DNA of 64,000 nt from Eutreptiella sp. 'Long Island Sound 2002' (taxonomy: Eukaryota > Euglenozoa > Euglenophyceae > Eutreptiales > Eutreptiaceae): positions 128,781,708-128,845,707 of the forward strand of contig OZ038381.1 in NCBI GenBank assembly GCA_964036045.1, read 5' to 3'. The notes beneath the pieces were generated by a model. The model had not been told where the DNA came from. It did not search any database and saw nothing but the letters and a program-made list of their open reading frames with translations. The position numbers and the translations under genes were made by a program. The first letter of the stretch is position 1, and each line of letters opens with the position of its first letter. Of the stretch, positions 20,501 to 28,363 are shown in pieces.

Positions 20501-21552
20501 TGGAGAAGCTGGACGATTGGGGGCTGACCGTCACTGAAGACCTGCCTCCCGCGGATGCGGAGAGATATGTCTTCAAACGGTTCAGGTACCGCCTGCCGGA
20601 AGTGCTCGGCGAGCTATACTTCGTGGCGACCAAGGAGGGGAGAATCAAGACCCTCAAGGAAGCCAGGAGGTGGCTCAACGAGCAGGAGCGGGTGGACGCT
20701 CCGCAGGTGGCGGCCAAGCGCTGGAAGTCCATCAAGCTTGAGCATGATGGACGGGAGATCCGCCTACGAGAGTGGCGAGACTTCCGAGGGAAATACACCC
20801 TCTTCCGCCGCAACGTGGAGGATTGGAACGAGGGTGACGAGCAGGCTCGCCTGCTCTCCATGCTGCCGGAAGCATGGATCAAGAGGGTCACCAAGGACGA
20901 ATCCAAGAGGGCCAAGTCCAACCACACGGTCAAGATGATGCTCCCCAAGGAGTATCATACGAACGCCGTGGCTTGGGCGAAGAAGAACGTGGCCCGGGAT
21001 GTCAAACGGCACTCCCTGCGGAACGCTCTTCTCATCACCGTCTCGGGCGATCGCGAGAAGACCGCAATGTGGCGCCTTGACGATTGTGAGTTGAGCGGCC
21101 AGACCATCCGTCTGCAGCCCATCCCGGCGCGGATGAGCTGCGAAGAGATCCTGGAGTGGGTTGGCGAGGAAGTACTCAAGGAGTACCGAAACCTCCACCA
21201 CACCCGCGGGTTGAGGCCCGGCGACCGCGACGTCAACTATGTTGGCGAGGGACCTGGCGGGGAAGCTGCCATGGACCCAGCGGGAGCCGGCGGCGATGAG
21301 ACTCTCGTCGACGATGACGACGACGATGAGCCCGCCGAAGTGGCCGTTTGTGCCTTTGTGGCCAAGAACCTGAGCGCGGGGAGCAAGCCGGGAAACTGGA
21401 AGCCCCTGCAGCAGGGTTGGAGGAAGCAGGAGAAGAGGGACCCTCGCCGTATTGGCGACCCTCCGCTGTCCTTTGGGGAGTTCATACGAGCTCACCCTCA
21501 GGGCTGTTTCGTGTGTTATGGGAGGAAGCGAGGCTTCAACCATGACCACTGA
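17542..21552 (+). CDS. Chromovirus Gag polyprotein
   Basis: 1,336 codons from a GTG at 17542. The first ATG (17584) is the likelier start and gives 1,322 codons. Segments in order (GTG numbering): basic N-terminus; an Ala/Glu/Lys-rich coiled coil at about 330-460; a collagen-like Gly/Pro tract at about 608-673; a second short coiled coil; a capsid-like region at about 950-1220 with YDGNPLNLDRFLEKLDDW and REWRDFRGKY; and CFVCYG near 1322 starting a zinc-knuckle-like motif. That motif is cut by TGA at 21550, and the frame continues past it. It is long for Gag (often 300-600 residues), mostly from the coiled-coil and Gly/Pro regions. The capsid part aligns with the decayed copy at 62400-63308. 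Confidence 0.85.
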   Translation: MHIKDLKTNYAPAAMVNWQEAGRTWPRPHPHAAQLLRGLVWDQHYSHSHPQCKGGMPRSFEVRTDIAPDRLQAVEDWLRAEGYDYRHQQKRWRTWTRPDRPGEGLRPDGIEEDEDPNAYPSGASINVSIWDVIENNFPEPGSERRLQGSSSASPGKEKRSAGDRKRERKWREYQESLAAEAAQGAKGGTPAPSPQRANGGHHPGHATLGDFMEVAKQTRAKPRQLLLRPQQAPAGPSSDVESAHRGRMPADQASSSSSAAPAQRDVARACERVCRVPCNLRVARQRATQRDAAVEGAVGIAHEEATEWGRGMDYHASKVAAIAAGLTAAAAHEAVAARIRATDEEARRTQEAIACKEAKVKAPEEALAQERAKKEAEERVHAEATAKAQEDAAKKEAIEAARRKVAEEKAKTEAELAALEAQKARLQQAREAEAARAWEEAEVRAAAATAAAMEEAEAKLRRETPPGGSRVETLRKLFEGDASSRMMLDEADTGSSGSSDPTAHRRRKSKGKTPERPRRPAGGHPHDSDPFFTASDGDERGRRHRQVVAWTGGGGGDVPMEPEGEDEDLPPPYRSSESSGTETPRWGDMEEDDDMDFGITKRRPSSDQPGGGPPGPPGGGRSGPPGGRPPSGPPGGRPPGGGGPPGPGGPGGGPSGGPPGDPDNPPGNGDPDTTWRWIVYLRRRVQLLELEVDMGKGEMARISRVAARAQKELDIARAETKSLTNVVSGLQERLDALEARGSVSSDHPPLESGSSDDGWGPGPGPGRPHAPGGAPRSRPSASAPSLTAPSHHSAGRRNERVPPGSGSEEWRDEWISAEYRNRRAPPRTPVRPRRPAPAPVPIPMGGGPYGGLRDEVPRGDVEWDVGEGEDLDLDLEEFDISPPRGVRQEAAELSRRRRDEDAYMERVRREHFGSAYVEEPRRSHRGSMEEMDVAAVGVRGRGRWEPRSTSRPAFMVSKAADAAVWEDLKDIKPPMYDGNPLNLDRFLEKLDDWGLTVTEDLPPADAERYVFKRFRYRLPEVLGELYFVATKEGRIKTLKEARRWLNEQERVDAPQVAAKRWKSIKLEHDGREIRLREWRDFRGKYTLFRRNVEDWNEGDEQARLLSMLPEAWIKRVTKDESKRAKSNHTVKMMLPKEYHTNAVAWAKKNVARDVKRHSLRNALLITVSGDREKTAMWRLDDCELSGQTIRLQPIPARMSCEEILEWVGEEVLKEYRNLHHTRGLRPGDRDVNYVGEGPGGEAAMDPAGAGGDETLVDDDDDDEPAEVAVCAFVAKNLSAGSKPGNWKPLQQGWRKQEKRDPRRIGDPPLSFGEFIRAHPQGCFVCYGRKRGFNHDH

Positions 21553-21885
21553 ACATGCCCCATCCACAAGGCCGACACGGACGCTTACAGGAAGGCGCAC
21601 GGGTCGAAGAAGCGTGCGCCCGCGGGTATCCGGGAAGCCAAGGTGGTGGTGGACAGGGACGAGCTCTCCGAGCTGGTGTCGCAGGGGACCGAGTTGGCCA
21701 AGGAGATCCAGGAGATCAAGAGGAACTGGGTCCCCAGGTCGGACAACAAGAACAAGGAGAACAACCAGAACAACCAGAACAAGGACAAGGACAAGAAGCC
21801 TACTCGTAGTGAGAGGAGGAAGAAGGGCGTCAACGACGTTGAGGCCGAGGAGAACACCCCCTCTTCCACAACCGACGCCCCCTAG
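21553..21885 (+). CDS. Gag C-terminal tail beyond an in-frame TGA
   Basis: In frame with gag, it reads TCPIHKADTDAYRKAHGSKK then a charged Asn/Lys-rich stretch to TAG at 21883. In the sister element the same stretch is continuous: HDHKTCKIYAEDKKAYFQAH. The zinc motif therefore has the form C-x2-C-YG...HDH-x-TC, and the TGA here replaces the x residue (Lys in the sister). It is therefore a lesion or recoded codon inside Gag, not Gag's natural end. The natural gag end is the TAG, which has a counterpart stop in the sister copy. Confidence 0.7.
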   Translation, partial: TCPIHKADTDAYRKAHGSKKRAPAGIREAKVVVDRDELSELVSQGTELAKEIQEIKRNWVPRSDNKNKENNQNNQNKDKDKKPTRSERRKKGVNDVEAEENTPSSTTDAP

Positions 21886-24498
21886 CGGAGCCCCTGCAGC
21901 CAAGGGCCCCAGCTAGGGCGGTCGCAGGATGGTGACGTGGGAAGCGCCGAACCATCCCAGTCGGGAGTCGATAAGCACAAGGGGACTGCCGCGGGCAGAA
22001 GGCCAGGTACGGCGCCCAGTCGCGGAGGCAGGGTGAGGGCAAGTGAAGGCACGAACCCTTGCACCCGTCCGTCCTTCGCGACCAAGAATGTGTTTGATGT
22101 ACTACAGGATCTATCCGAGAGTATCAGTGGATCACCCGGACCGCAGCTGGATGCTGCAGATGGGCGGCCTGAGCCCATTGTCCACGACCTGCACCAGTTG
22201 CTTGTTGAGCTTCTGGAACGGCCGGAGATCCTGAGTTTGCACGCCGTGCGCCGTGTCGGTCGCGAGCGGCAGTTGCATCTTAAGGTCCGTGCCTTATGGG
22301 GGGAAGTGGAAAAGGTTTTCGACGTGTTGGTCGACACGGGAGCTCAAGTCAGCTTGGTCAAGGCTGGCCTGCTTCCGCCAGAGTGTCTGACCGACAGTCG
22401 GAAACCTGTCAGGCTGAAGGTGGCGAACGGCCAGTACATGGTGGGAGGCACGAAGGAAGCGGCCATTGGGCTGCAGTTCGTGAACCATCGTGAGCTGAGC
22501 CGCCCAGACCTCGGCAAGGAAATCCTCCTGCACGGTCGCTTCTACGAGGCTGAGATGAACTGGGACATGATCGTCGGGTACGACTTCATGATGGAGACGG
22601 ACTCCGGCGTCCTCCCGGCCCAGGCCTCCATGACCCTGTACCAGGACGACCAGCTCTCGTTGCTTTCGTCACCTGAGCACCATGTGGAATGCCAATGGAT
22701 CCACCCCGAACGCAATCAGCTCGAAGTGGCCGCGCTGGACACTGAGCCCACTGGGCCAGCAAACCAGGAGTACGGCGTAAGGCCGGAAGTGGCGAACCGA
22801 GTGGTCGCGGACCTGGGAGCGTCGGATCTGGCCCTGGATGCGTTCTTCTCAGGAACCTCCGCCCATCTTCGGGTGTGTGAGAAGTACTGGAGCGCACAGG
22901 ACTCCGCGTGGAAGAAGCACTGGGGTCCGCATCAGGGATTGATGTGGATCCATTGCCCCCGTTGGGACATTCCAAGAGCGATAGCGAAGATTCGCAAGGA
23001 CCGCTCCAAGGCAGTGCTGGTTGTTCCTATGGGATGCACCGAGGAGGAAAGTACCCGACATTGGGTAGCCTCATTGACCAACATGACCTTAAACAAGGTC
23101 GTCCTACCGGCTGGAGAGAGTGTCTATCAGGACGCTAAGGGACAGCCCATGCCACCCCAGAGATGGCCAACGGAATTCCACTATGTGGATGGGGGCCTTG
23201 ATCAGGCCGACGCCACGGACTTCGTGTGTGTCCACCGCATCATAGCGGAGCCTTGGAGGCAATGCTTTGCGGTTCCCCCTGTTGACATCGAAGAATCGGA
23301 ATCGGAAGAGCCCCTCACTGAAGAGGAGTGGGATCTGGTTCAGGGGTATATGGATCAGCCCTTTCACGACTGGGGAAACCAGCGTGAGGGCAAAGGCCAG
23401 GACAAAGCCTGGTGGGAAGTGGACTCGATCGTCTCTGGTTCCTATGATGGAGATACCTTCGTAAGGAGGGTACTGGACCACCTGTCCAGCCAGGACGAGC
23501 CAATCGGGGGTAACCCACCCACCTACGGCGATCTATTCCGAGGCAAGACCAGAGATGGCCCTTTGGGCCACCTGGGAAGACCACCTGAGCCGAAAGCGAG
23601 CGGAGTAGCTACCCCTCAAGTAAGCTCCGTGGTTCAAGTGCCCGGAAAAGCCAAGGCGGAGTCCGATGACTGCCCCAAGATCCAGGCATTGAGGGCCAGG
23701 CTGAAGCAGAAGTATGGTGATACCTTCTTCAGCGGTAAGCCTGTGTTTCCCCTACCGGTGCGTGGACCGTATGGCGAGGCCAAGGTACGACTGAAGCAGG
23801 ACCCCCGTGTGTATCGGCACCGGGAGTTTGCCCTGAGGGGCGAGAGGAAAGAGGCCATGGAGAAGATCCTCCGTGACTTCATCCAGAGAGGCTGGCTTGA
23901 GCCGTGCCACTCCGAGTGGGCCTCTCCCTGTTTCGTCGTCCCCAAGAAGGTTGCCGGTGAGTGGCGGCTCGTGGTCGACTACCGCGGCCTGAACGCCCAA
24001 ACGCAGCACGACAGCTATACGCTGCCCCTCATTGAGGACATGCTGCAAAAGCAACACCGGCGGAGGATCTTCACGGTGATTGACCTGAAACATGGTTATC
24101 ATCAGATGCCTCTCGCCGAGGAGTCCCGTGCCTGCACAGCCATGAGCACCCCAGTTGGACCTCTCCAGTGGAAGGTGATGCCCATGGGCGTTACCAACGG
24201 CAATGCGGCTTTTCAGCGGATGCTGGAGAACCTGCTTGAGCCGGTGCGCGACTGTGCGGACCTCTTCGTGGACGACGTGATCATCGCGTCCGGGGACCCC
24301 AGTATGAGCTACGAGGAGCTCCTGGAGGCACAGGAGAGGGACGTCACTCGAGTGCTGGACCTTCTGGTTCGGCACAAGCTCACGGGCAGCAGTGACAAGG
24401 CCACCATTGCGGTAGGCGAGGTGGTCTTCGCTGGCCACGTAGTCGGGAACGGGCAGCGAAAGCCCATATCTGGCAAGGTGGCTGCGATTGAGCACTGA
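21886..24498 (+). CDS. Chromovirus Pol, protease - extra domain - reverse transcriptase
   Basis: Same frame as gag, directly after the TAG. Numbered from GTG 21937: the aspartic protease shows VLVDTGAQVSLV (D133). A domain at about 285-395 (DAFFSGTSAHL..YW..DSAW.KHWG.....WIHCPR...R.I.KI....KAVLVVP) is not usual in gypsy pol. RT begins near 600: WRLVVDYRGLNAQTQ, FTVIDLKHGYHQMPL (motif A), VMPMGVTNGNAAFQRML (motif B), and FVDD at 777-780 (motif C, Phe-Val in place of Tyr-Val/Ala). It ends in TGA at 24496 in AAIEH*EKPKTVSEL, where the sister copy and most gypsy RTs have Trp, so the stop is a TGG-to-TGA lesion or recoding. Confidence 0.9.
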   Translation, partial: RSPCSQGPQLGRSQDGDVGSAEPSQSGVDKHKGTAAGRRPGTAPSRGGRVRASEGTNPCTRPSFATKNVFDVLQDLSESISGSPGPQLDAADGRPEPIVHDLHQLLVELLERPEILSLHAVRRVGRERQLHLKVRALWGEVEKVFDVLVDTGAQVSLVKAGLLPPECLTDSRKPVRLKVANGQYMVGGTKEAAIGLQFVNHRELSRPDLGKEILLHGRFYEAEMNWDMIVGYDFMMETDSGVLPAQASMTLYQDDQLSLLSSPEHHVECQWIHPERNQLEVAALDTEPTGPANQEYGVRPEVANRVVADLGASDLALDAFFSGTSAHLRVCEKYWSAQDSAWKKHWGPHQGLMWIHCPRWDIPRAIAKIRKDRSKAVLVVPMGCTEEESTRHWVASLTNMTLNKVVLPAGESVYQDAKGQPMPPQRWPTEFHYVDGGLDQADATDFVCVHRIIAEPWRQCFAVPPVDIEESESEEPLTEEEWDLVQGYMDQPFHDWGNQREGKGQDKAWWEVDSIVSGSYDGDTFVRRVLDHLSSQDEPIGGNPPTYGDLFRGKTRDGPLGHLGRPPEPKASGVATPQVSSVVQVPGKAKAESDDCPKIQALRARLKQKYGDTFFSGKPVFPLPVRGPYGEAKVRLKQDPRVYRHREFALRGERKEAMEKILRDFIQRGWLEPCHSEWASPCFVVPKKVAGEWRLVVDYRGLNAQTQHDSYTLPLIEDMLQKQHRRRIFTVIDLKHGYHQMPLAEESRACTAMSTPVGPLQWKVMPMGVTNGNAAFQRMLENLLEPVRDCADLFVDDVIIASGDPSMSYEELLEAQERDVTRVLDLLVRHKLTGSSDKATIAVGEVVFAGHVVGNGQRKPISGKVAAIEH

Positions 24499-26868
24499 GA
24501 AAAGCCCAAAACGGTCTCTGAGCTACGGGCGTATCTGGGGTTCTGCAATTACTACTCGGGGTATATCAAAATGTATGCCGAGTATGCAGCCCCCATGACG
24601 ACCGTGCTCAAGGGCAACCGAGAGGAGACCAAGAAGGGGTCCAAGAAGGCTCTGGTCTGGACTGATAAGTCCGACCGTGCCTTTGAGGGGATGAAGCAGG
24701 CGCTGCTATCCGCAGTGGGTCTGCACCTCGTGGATCCCGACCGAGGGTTCGTCCTGCGCACCGACGCTTCCGACTACGCCATTGGCGCTGTGTTGGAGCA
24801 AGTGCTTGACGATGGGAGGCACGTGCCCGTGGCCTTCTGGAGCAGAGTCCTGGCGGAAGGCCAGAGACGGACGTGGACGCCCCGTGAAAAGGAGGCGTAT
24901 GCCATCGTCATGGCTCTCAGGAAATGGGCTGGGTACATAGCCCTCCATCCCGTCACCGTCTGCACCGACCATCAGAGTCTGCAGTCGTGGCACAAGGAGC
25001 ACGTGGACACCCCCTCAGGTCCCGCCTCCCGACGGGCAAGATGGCATGAGACCTTGGCCAAGTTCGACCTCACGGTTGTGTATATTCCCGGAAAGGATAA
25101 CACCGTGGCGGACTGTCTCAGTAGGTGGGCCTATCCCGCCAGCAAGGGCATGCAGGATATCTCTGCCCATGGCGATGAGGCTGAGACCGCTGAAGCCAAG
25201 AGGATCATCGAGATGGAGCGCCTGATGGAGGAGGAGGGTGCAAAATGCTTCGTCGTCATGGCTGCAAATGCCCCCCTCGCGTTGGGGGTGAGCAGAGCGG
25301 TCAGTGTACTCGCCCATGAGGGAGCTGAGTCCGACAAGCACCTCTTCCCGGAGTCTTGCCTCCAGGACGACTGGACCGACAACTACGCCAAGTCTGAGGC
25401 CTTTGCGGCCGAGTATAGGGCTGTGACCGACCCTGATGACGGGCAGAAGTGGCCAAAGGGGCTGACTGAGGAAGATGGCAAGCTCTACCGGAATGGTAAG
25501 CTGCTAGTACCAGAGTTCCGGGTGCTCGAGCTGTGTGAAGCTTGGCACCACCACATGCTGCACCCAGGGGTCAAGAAGCAAGCTCTTGACATGCAGCGTC
25601 GGTTCGAGATCGACCATATCGTTCTCTACACCGCCATCAAGAAGGTCAGGAAGGGTTGCTCGGTCTGTCAGGCCTGCAATCCCGACAACCAGAACGTCAA
25701 GGGGGAACCCCAATGGACCCCGGTTCCTGACCAGCCCATGGAGAGTGTGGCCATGGACGTCTTCTCCATGCCCGAAGTGCACATTGGCAAGGAGACCTTT
25801 GACTGTGTGGTTCTCTGTGTGGACCGCCACAGCGGCTACGTTGTAGCCGTTCCGGCACGCAAAAAGGGGTTGCTTGCCAAGGAAGTGGCAGTCATGATGA
25901 TTCGTCATTGGCTGACCGTCTTTGACATCCCCCGCACCATTTGCAGTGACCGAGGGCCCCAGTTTACTGGTGGCTGGTTCAAGGCTATGTGTTCCCTCAT
26001 GGGGATACGTCATGCCAAGAGCGTCGCCTATCTCAGCTGGTCTAACGGCCGTGCTGAACTGGCTGGACGGCAGCTGTTCGCGAAGCTGCGCAAGATCCAC
26101 ATCACCAATCCGCGTCGGAACTGGTTTGAGGAGATGTGGCCTGCTCTGAAGGCCCATCATGACACCCCCACTCCGGGCGGTTTGTCCCCTCACCAGATCT
26201 TGTTTGGCAGGGACCCCCTGGGTAGGGGACTTCCCTTTTCTGGTGATGGCATGGCTATGGATGCCAAGGAATTCTTCGCGCGGCAAGAGCAAACGGCGCG
26301 GGACATCCGCCAGCAGCTCGAGAAGGAGCATGCTGAGCGTCAGAAGTCCGCCCCGAGCTCGACAGCGCAGAAGTTCAGGGTGGGAGACCCGGTGTGGGTG
26401 ATCAGACCCCGCCCTATGGGCACCCACCGCACCAAGACCTGGTTCACACCCGGCGAGGTGGTCCGCAGGATTGGTGAGGACACCTACCGCATCAAGGTGG
26501 GTCACGGACAGTTCCGGGAACGCCACGAAAGTCAACTCCGTGTGCGGGAACCCAACCTCCGTGGCCAGCATGTGTCCCTGAGCTATGCCGCACATGAGGC
26601 CGATTCGGACGATGACTACGCTGAGCCGGATGACTACACTGTCGAGAAGATCCTGGCTCAGCGTCCGAAAGCCTCGGCACCCGGAGGTCTGGAGTTCAAG
26701 GTTCGTTGGCGAGGCTACGGGCCGTCCCACGACACCTGGGAACCCGTCTCCTCGTTCGTGCCGCGGGTCAATACTCCCTTCATGGAGTACATCCGCAAGC
26801 ACAAGACCAAGATCCATGTTTCGGACTTGGCAGCAGTCACCCGGGCGATTGCAGCCAGGGGTGCCTGA
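24499..26868 (+). CDS. Chromovirus Pol, RNase H - integrase - chromodomain
   Basis: Continues the pol frame after the TGA. The RT connection (LRAYLGFCNYYSGY) is at the very start, so this is not a separate gene. From 24499: RNase H with D89 (RTDASDYA), REKEAYAIV, CTDHQSL and NTVADCLSR; integrase zinc motif H..H...CSVCQAC at about 348-394; integrase core D420 (AMDVF), D484 (CSDRG) and E520 (SNGRAE), spaced D-x63-D-x35-E; and a C-terminal chromodomain at about 712-774 (YTVEKILAQR...FKVRWRGY...TWEP). Chromodomains are known to steer integration to modified histones. All catalytic residues are present. Confidence 0.93.
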   Translation, partial: EKPKTVSELRAYLGFCNYYSGYIKMYAEYAAPMTTVLKGNREETKKGSKKALVWTDKSDRAFEGMKQALLSAVGLHLVDPDRGFVLRTDASDYAIGAVLEQVLDDGRHVPVAFWSRVLAEGQRRTWTPREKEAYAIVMALRKWAGYIALHPVTVCTDHQSLQSWHKEHVDTPSGPASRRARWHETLAKFDLTVVYIPGKDNTVADCLSRWAYPASKGMQDISAHGDEAETAEAKRIIEMERLMEEEGAKCFVVMAANAPLALGVSRAVSVLAHEGAESDKHLFPESCLQDDWTDNYAKSEAFAAEYRAVTDPDDGQKWPKGLTEEDGKLYRNGKLLVPEFRVLELCEAWHHHMLHPGVKKQALDMQRRFEIDHIVLYTAIKKVRKGCSVCQACNPDNQNVKGEPQWTPVPDQPMESVAMDVFSMPEVHIGKETFDCVVLCVDRHSGYVVAVPARKKGLLAKEVAVMMIRHWLTVFDIPRTICSDRGPQFTGGWFKAMCSLMGIRHAKSVAYLSWSNGRAELAGRQLFAKLRKIHITNPRRNWFEEMWPALKAHHDTPTPGGLSPHQILFGRDPLGRGLPFSGDGMAMDAKEFFARQEQTARDIRQQLEKEHAERQKSAPSSTAQKFRVGDPVWVIRPRPMGTHRTKTWFTPGEVVRRIGEDTYRIKVGHGQFRERHESQLRVREPNLRGQHVSLSYAAHEADSDDDYAEPDDYTVEKILAQRPKASAPGGLEFKVRWRGYGPSHDTWEPVSSFVPRVNTPFMEYIRKHKTKIHVSDLAAVTRAIAARGA

Positions 26869-28352
26869 TCAGCGCCCTGAGCTCTCCCCTGATGTGTTTT
26901 CAGCGCTTGTGAGGTCGACGGATCGTCCCTTACTTGCTTGCTCTCTCTCATCTTCCGGTGACCTGCCATCAGAGTGGCCATATACCCCCCCTGCTGAATC
27001 CAGAGGAGGATGGCCCCTCTGTTTCAATTCTACTCGTCACTCCCCCCCTGCTGAATCCTTGGGAAACCAGGTAGGGCGACTGACCTTCATATCTTTGAGC
27101 TCCCTGGGGCCTTGAAGCCCATACGTCGTTGCGCAACGGATGCCGCTGTCATCGGCATTGCGATTTTTGGTGTGTGGTCTGGTTCCATGGCACTTGCGGA
27201 ATCCAGACCAGTCGACGTGTGTCTCGAGACTATATATGGCCTGAACTCAGGCGTTTTCCTGTCCACCCTCCTGCATTGCCTTATGCTGACCGTGGCGTGG
27301 TTTGGCGCTCTGTCCAGAGCGTGTTTACACGCCTATTTACCCAGATTATTGCTTGTTTTTCTGCCCTCCAGGATATGTGCATCTGTATGTTAAGTGTCAT
27401 CAGCCCATCGCTGAGGGATGGACTGTTCTTCACCACGAATCGGGATACAGAGGCGCCTTGAGTCGCCGTGTACATGTTCTTACAGCCTGGTCCAGCCTGG
27501 ACCAGTACTTGATTACAGATTCTACTGTTTGAGTGCCCGTGATACCGTGTTGCCCTATTCGCTGTGATGTGGAGATCCTGATGGCGCCAGGCGGGAAGCC
27601 CAGTTGCCTGACTACACTCCCAGCGGTCCGCCACTGTCAGTCCCAGTGTGAGCCTACCGATTCGCAGACGCACTTGCATTCGGATGGCGGCCTCCGGTGC
27701 TCCTGACCTCGGTCAGTCTGCCTGGGAAACTGGTGGTTTGAGGAGTCGGCGCCTCCGCCCACACTGCATGAGGACTCCCTCATGTATGGCCTTCGTGGCA
27801 GTAGGGCGAGGGAAAAGACGGCCTTGATGCCCGATCCCTTAAGGAGGAGTTCCCTTAAGATCTGGGGTTCTTAAGGAGTTCGACTATGGCACTCTGGACT
27901 CGCGTCGTATGGATATGGACATGGTGCGCCCGAGGAAGGACCCGTGGGGACTCTCCCCAGTCGGCGGGCCTTGGGAAGCTTGGGGTAGCCTGATGGATCT
28001 TTGTGGTCGCTCTCGACCTGTGGGACCACCTCGGTCGTCGTGTGTCGCCTATGTTGGCCGTGTATGCCACTGCCACTGTGGTGGTGACCGTAGCAGCCGG
28101 CACCCGGTGCGCCTGGTATGGGTTAACGGGTCCTTTGGATGCCGAACAGTCGCCGCCAGGACTCGGGACTTGATACTTGATACTATACGTGTGCTACGGA
28201 TTTTTACAGCATCATACCTATTTTACTGTGGGATTTGACAGCCTAGCCTGAGTCAGCCTGAACTGAGGATGTGACACCCCCCCTTCAGGATATGGTCCTG
28301 GGTACCCGCTGCCATGCTTGGGTGTTATCGAGCCCCCCCCAAGGTTTGCTCT
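26869..28352 (+). other. Chromovirus 3' non-coding region
   Basis: About 1.5 kb between the pol stop and the polypurine tract, with only short open frames and no recognisable motif, so no env-like gene is supported. It contains a perfect 12-bp palindrome CGTTGCGCAACG (27127-27138) and repeated CTTAAG-containing sequence near 27838-27878. Confidence 0.6.
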
Positions 28353-28363
28353 AAGGAGGGGGG
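28353..28363 (+). other. Polypurine tract AAGGAGGGGGG
   Basis: Eleven purines directly before the 3' LTR's TG. This is the normal place and form of the plus-strand primer. Confidence 0.85.

Noticed and set aside
24496-24498. Idea that TGA encodes Trp in this genome
   Set aside because: TGA matches Trp at three sites but Arg or Lys at three others, and TGG is used for Trp throughout. Mutation decay explains all cases better.
26869-28352. Envelope-like or other third gene after pol
   Set aside because: Frames are 110 codons or shorter, with no signal peptide, membrane segment pattern or known motif.
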